This document shows positions 62,787 to 64,000 of a stretch of DNA of 64,000 bases, in pieces; position 1 is the first letter of the stretch; every line of letters starts with the position of its first letter. The notes beneath the pieces were generated by a model. That model had not been told where the DNA came from. It saw only the letters and a program-made list of their open reading frames with translations, and did no database searches. The stretch spans positions 62,001 through 126,000 of the forward strand of contig SVGC01000006.1 in NCBI GenBank assembly GCA_015056495.1. The letters run 5' to 3'. The stretch is from Butyrivibrio sp. Its GTDB lineage: Bacteria > Bacillota > Clostridia > Lachnospirales > Lachnospiraceae. A program made the translations under genes and the position numbers.

Positions 62787-63401
62787 ATGAAATATTTTTG
62801 GATGTATATAAAACAGACACTGCGTTTCGTATTAAAGCCAATGTCTTTTTTGCCGGCAATATTCATGATGTGCCTTATATTTTCGTTTTCAGCTCAAAAT
62901 TCCAATGAGAGTAGTCAGCTTAGCTATGAATTTGGAAAAGAGGTGTTAAGCATAGCTAATGAAACTTTTGATCAGGGCTGGACATCAGAGCACATCGAAT
63001 ATCTGACCGAGCATTTTCAGTACTATATACGAAAGGCAGCACATATAACTGAATATTTCCTACTGGCAGTATCAGTAGCTTTTCCATTGTACGTATATGG
63101 ACTTAGAGGAATTCCACTTGTGCTTGTGGCAGGAACGTTCTGCGTGGGCTATGCCTGTCTGGACGAGTTTCACCAGTCATTTGTAGCAGGCAGATCACCT
63201 CAGAAAAAGGACGTATGCATAGACAGTATCGGAATTTTTGCAGGTATCATCCTGACGCGTATTGTGGGCTGGACAGGTCGTATGACCATTTTCAGGCCTC
63301 TCTCTAATTCCAGGAAAAAGAGAAAAGCTAATGAAGCTCAGTACTATCGCGAAAGAGATTATGATAGAAGATCTTCCAAAAAAAGATATCGTTCTGCATA
63401 A
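62787..63401 (+). CDS. VanZ-family membrane protein
   Basis: The 204-residue protein has about four membrane segments with the VanZ pattern: IFSFSAQNSNESSQLS, RKAAHITEYFLLAVSV, and CLDEFHQSFVAGRSPQKKDVCIDSIGIFAG. VanZ of Tn1546 gives low teicoplanin resistance; the role of chromosomal copies is unclear, and recent work links some to lipid or envelope changes. The C-terminus has a basic tail. No ribosome site is visible before the ATG, and the promoter position suggests a leaderless message. A strong terminator follows. Confidence 0.85.
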   Translation: MKYFWMYIKQTLRFVLKPMSFLPAIFMMCLIFSFSAQNSNESSQLSYEFGKEVLSIANETFDQGWTSEHIEYLTEHFQYYIRKAAHITEYFLLAVSVAFPLYVYGLRGIPLVLVAGTFCVGYACLDEFHQSFVAGRSPQKKDVCIDSIGIFAGIILTRIVGWTGRMTIFRPLSNSRKKRKANEAQYYRERDYDRRSSKKRYRSA

Positions 63402-63408
63402 ATATATG

Positions 63409-63477
63409 GCCGGCACCGGCGTGCCTGCTCATTCATGGTCATAGATGGATGAGCAGGCACACTGGTGCCGGTCTTTT
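63409..63477 (+). terminator. Terminator after vanZ
   Basis: GCCGGCACC and GTGCCTGCTCAT pair with ATGAGCAGGCAC and GGTGCCGGT in a long stem with one internal bulge, followed by CTTTTT. Confidence 0.92.
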
Positions 63478-63595
63478 TGCTGACTGAATAATATTTCCTA
63501 CCCAATAAAATGCGGCTAGCCCCTATGGATGCTACAGTAAAATGTGATAGAATAGCCTCAGTGGAAAAATACTTTGTTGAAAAAGTGGAGGATTT

Positions 63596-64000
63596 ATGAA
63601 AGTTTCATTACAAAATCTGACTAAGAAATTCCCAAACAGAAATAAAAAAATACACAGTGATGTTGTAGCTGTGGATAATTTCAATATTGAAATACCAAGC
63701 GGCAAGCTGGTAGGACTTCTTGGCCCGTCAGGATGTGGTAAGAGTACCGCACTTAACATGATCTGTGGCCTTGAAAAACCAACAGAAGGCAAGATCTTTT
63801 TTGATGAAGATGATGTAACAGGACTGCCTCCTGAAAAAAGAGGTGTCGGCATGGTGTTCCAGAACTATGCACTGTATCCGCATCTGACTGTTAAGCAGAA
63901 TATTACTTTCCCTCTGGAAAACCGTAAGGGCAAGGACAAGCTCTCCAAAGAGGAAATGGATAAGATGGCTTATGAAGCTGCCAAGCTTGTGCAGATTGAA
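63596..64000 (+). CDS. Sugar ABC transporter ATP-binding protein, MsmX/UgpC type, N-terminal part
   Basis: The frame starts at ATG 63596 (GTGGAGGATTT upstream) and is open to the right edge, so about 135 residues are seen. The Walker A motif is LLGPSGCGKSTALNM, and the Q-loop region VGMVFQNYALYPHLTVKQNI is typical of MsmX/UgpC/MalK, ATPases shared by several oligosaccharide importers. Between NLTKKFPNRNKK and VAVDNFNIEIP the loop is longer than usual. With the amylase nearby, a maltodextrin role is plausible, but the ATPase may serve many importers. Confidence 0.92.
   Translation, partial: MKVSLQNLTKKFPNRNKKIHSDVVAVDNFNIEIPSGKLVGLLGPSGCGKSTALNMICGLEKPTEGKIFFDEDDVTGLPPEKRGVGMVFQNYALYPHLTVKQNITFPLENRKGKDKLSKEEMDKMAYEAAKLVQIE

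Overview
The window looks like chromosomal DNA of a motile, strictly anaerobic, low-to-mid GC Firmicute of the family Lachnospiraceae, probably Butyrivibrio or Pseudobutyrivibrio-like. The indications are a GlgC/GlgD pair, a type 2 PyrF, a LarB/LarC/LarE nickel-cofactor set, a clostridial PurF variant that begins Met-Gly-Gly, a small 'endosialidase-like' protein, VanZ and YczE-type membrane proteins, and plant-glycan enzymes (GH36, GH13, a GH141-like beta-helix). The genus is an inference from gene content; no rRNA is present.

Layout. 1-6.8 kb: the end of a PepD dipeptidase, a TetR regulator, an alpha-galactosidase, and on the minus strand a TetM-like ribosomal GTPase fused to a YacP/Rae1-type NYN nuclease. 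6.9-18 kb: motility and signalling genes (flagellin with a SigD-type promoter, a small unknown, a GGDEF protein, a chemoreceptor, a flagellin-like paralogue), interrupted by the glycogen genes glgC-glgD and a YfbR nucleotidase. 18-27.5 kb: a HAD phosphatase, a DUF2971 protein, PurF, then an operon of two hybrid histidine kinases and a double-receiver protein. 27.6-35.7 kb: pyrF-pyrE, two small membrane proteins, an M29-like aminopeptidase, then purE-purM-purN-purD. 35.7-43.4 kb: a membrane SH3 protein with a charged repetitive tail, a zinc-ribbon unknown, an overlooked 30-residue hydrophobic peptide, an XRE-like regulator, and a minus-strand pair of a beta-helix protein and a tail-anchored amidase. 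43.6-56.4 kb: an aldo/keto reductase, larE-larB-larC, a GntR regulator coupled to clpC, radA, an iron alcohol dehydrogenase, a YczE-like protein and an alpha/beta hydrolase. 56.4-60.1 kb: an AT-rich, gene-poor accessory stretch starting at tRNA-Trp, with a putative BECR-fold nuclease gene behind a highly structured leader, a truncated IS3-family transposase, a 5'-truncated gene remnant and an orphan FeoA. 60.1-64 kb: a lipoprotein alpha-amylase, a HAD hydrolase, an apparently leaderless vanZ gene, and the start of an MsmX-type ABC ATPase.

Repeats. A palindromic REP-like element carrying GGGGACGTATCA sits directly behind four genes (3.9, 15.0, 19.9 and 56.4 kb), in one place as a perfect 74-bp palindrome. 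A short CCGCA/TGCGG hairpin recurs three times in intergenic gaps.

The strongest candidates for something new are the structured RNA plus putative nuclease locus at 57.4-58.3 kb, whose layout resembles a type III toxin-antitoxin locus, the GTPase/Rae1-like fusion at 4.0-6.8 kb, the REP-like family, and the 30-residue peptide at 38.55 kb. Everything was read by eye; no database search was run.
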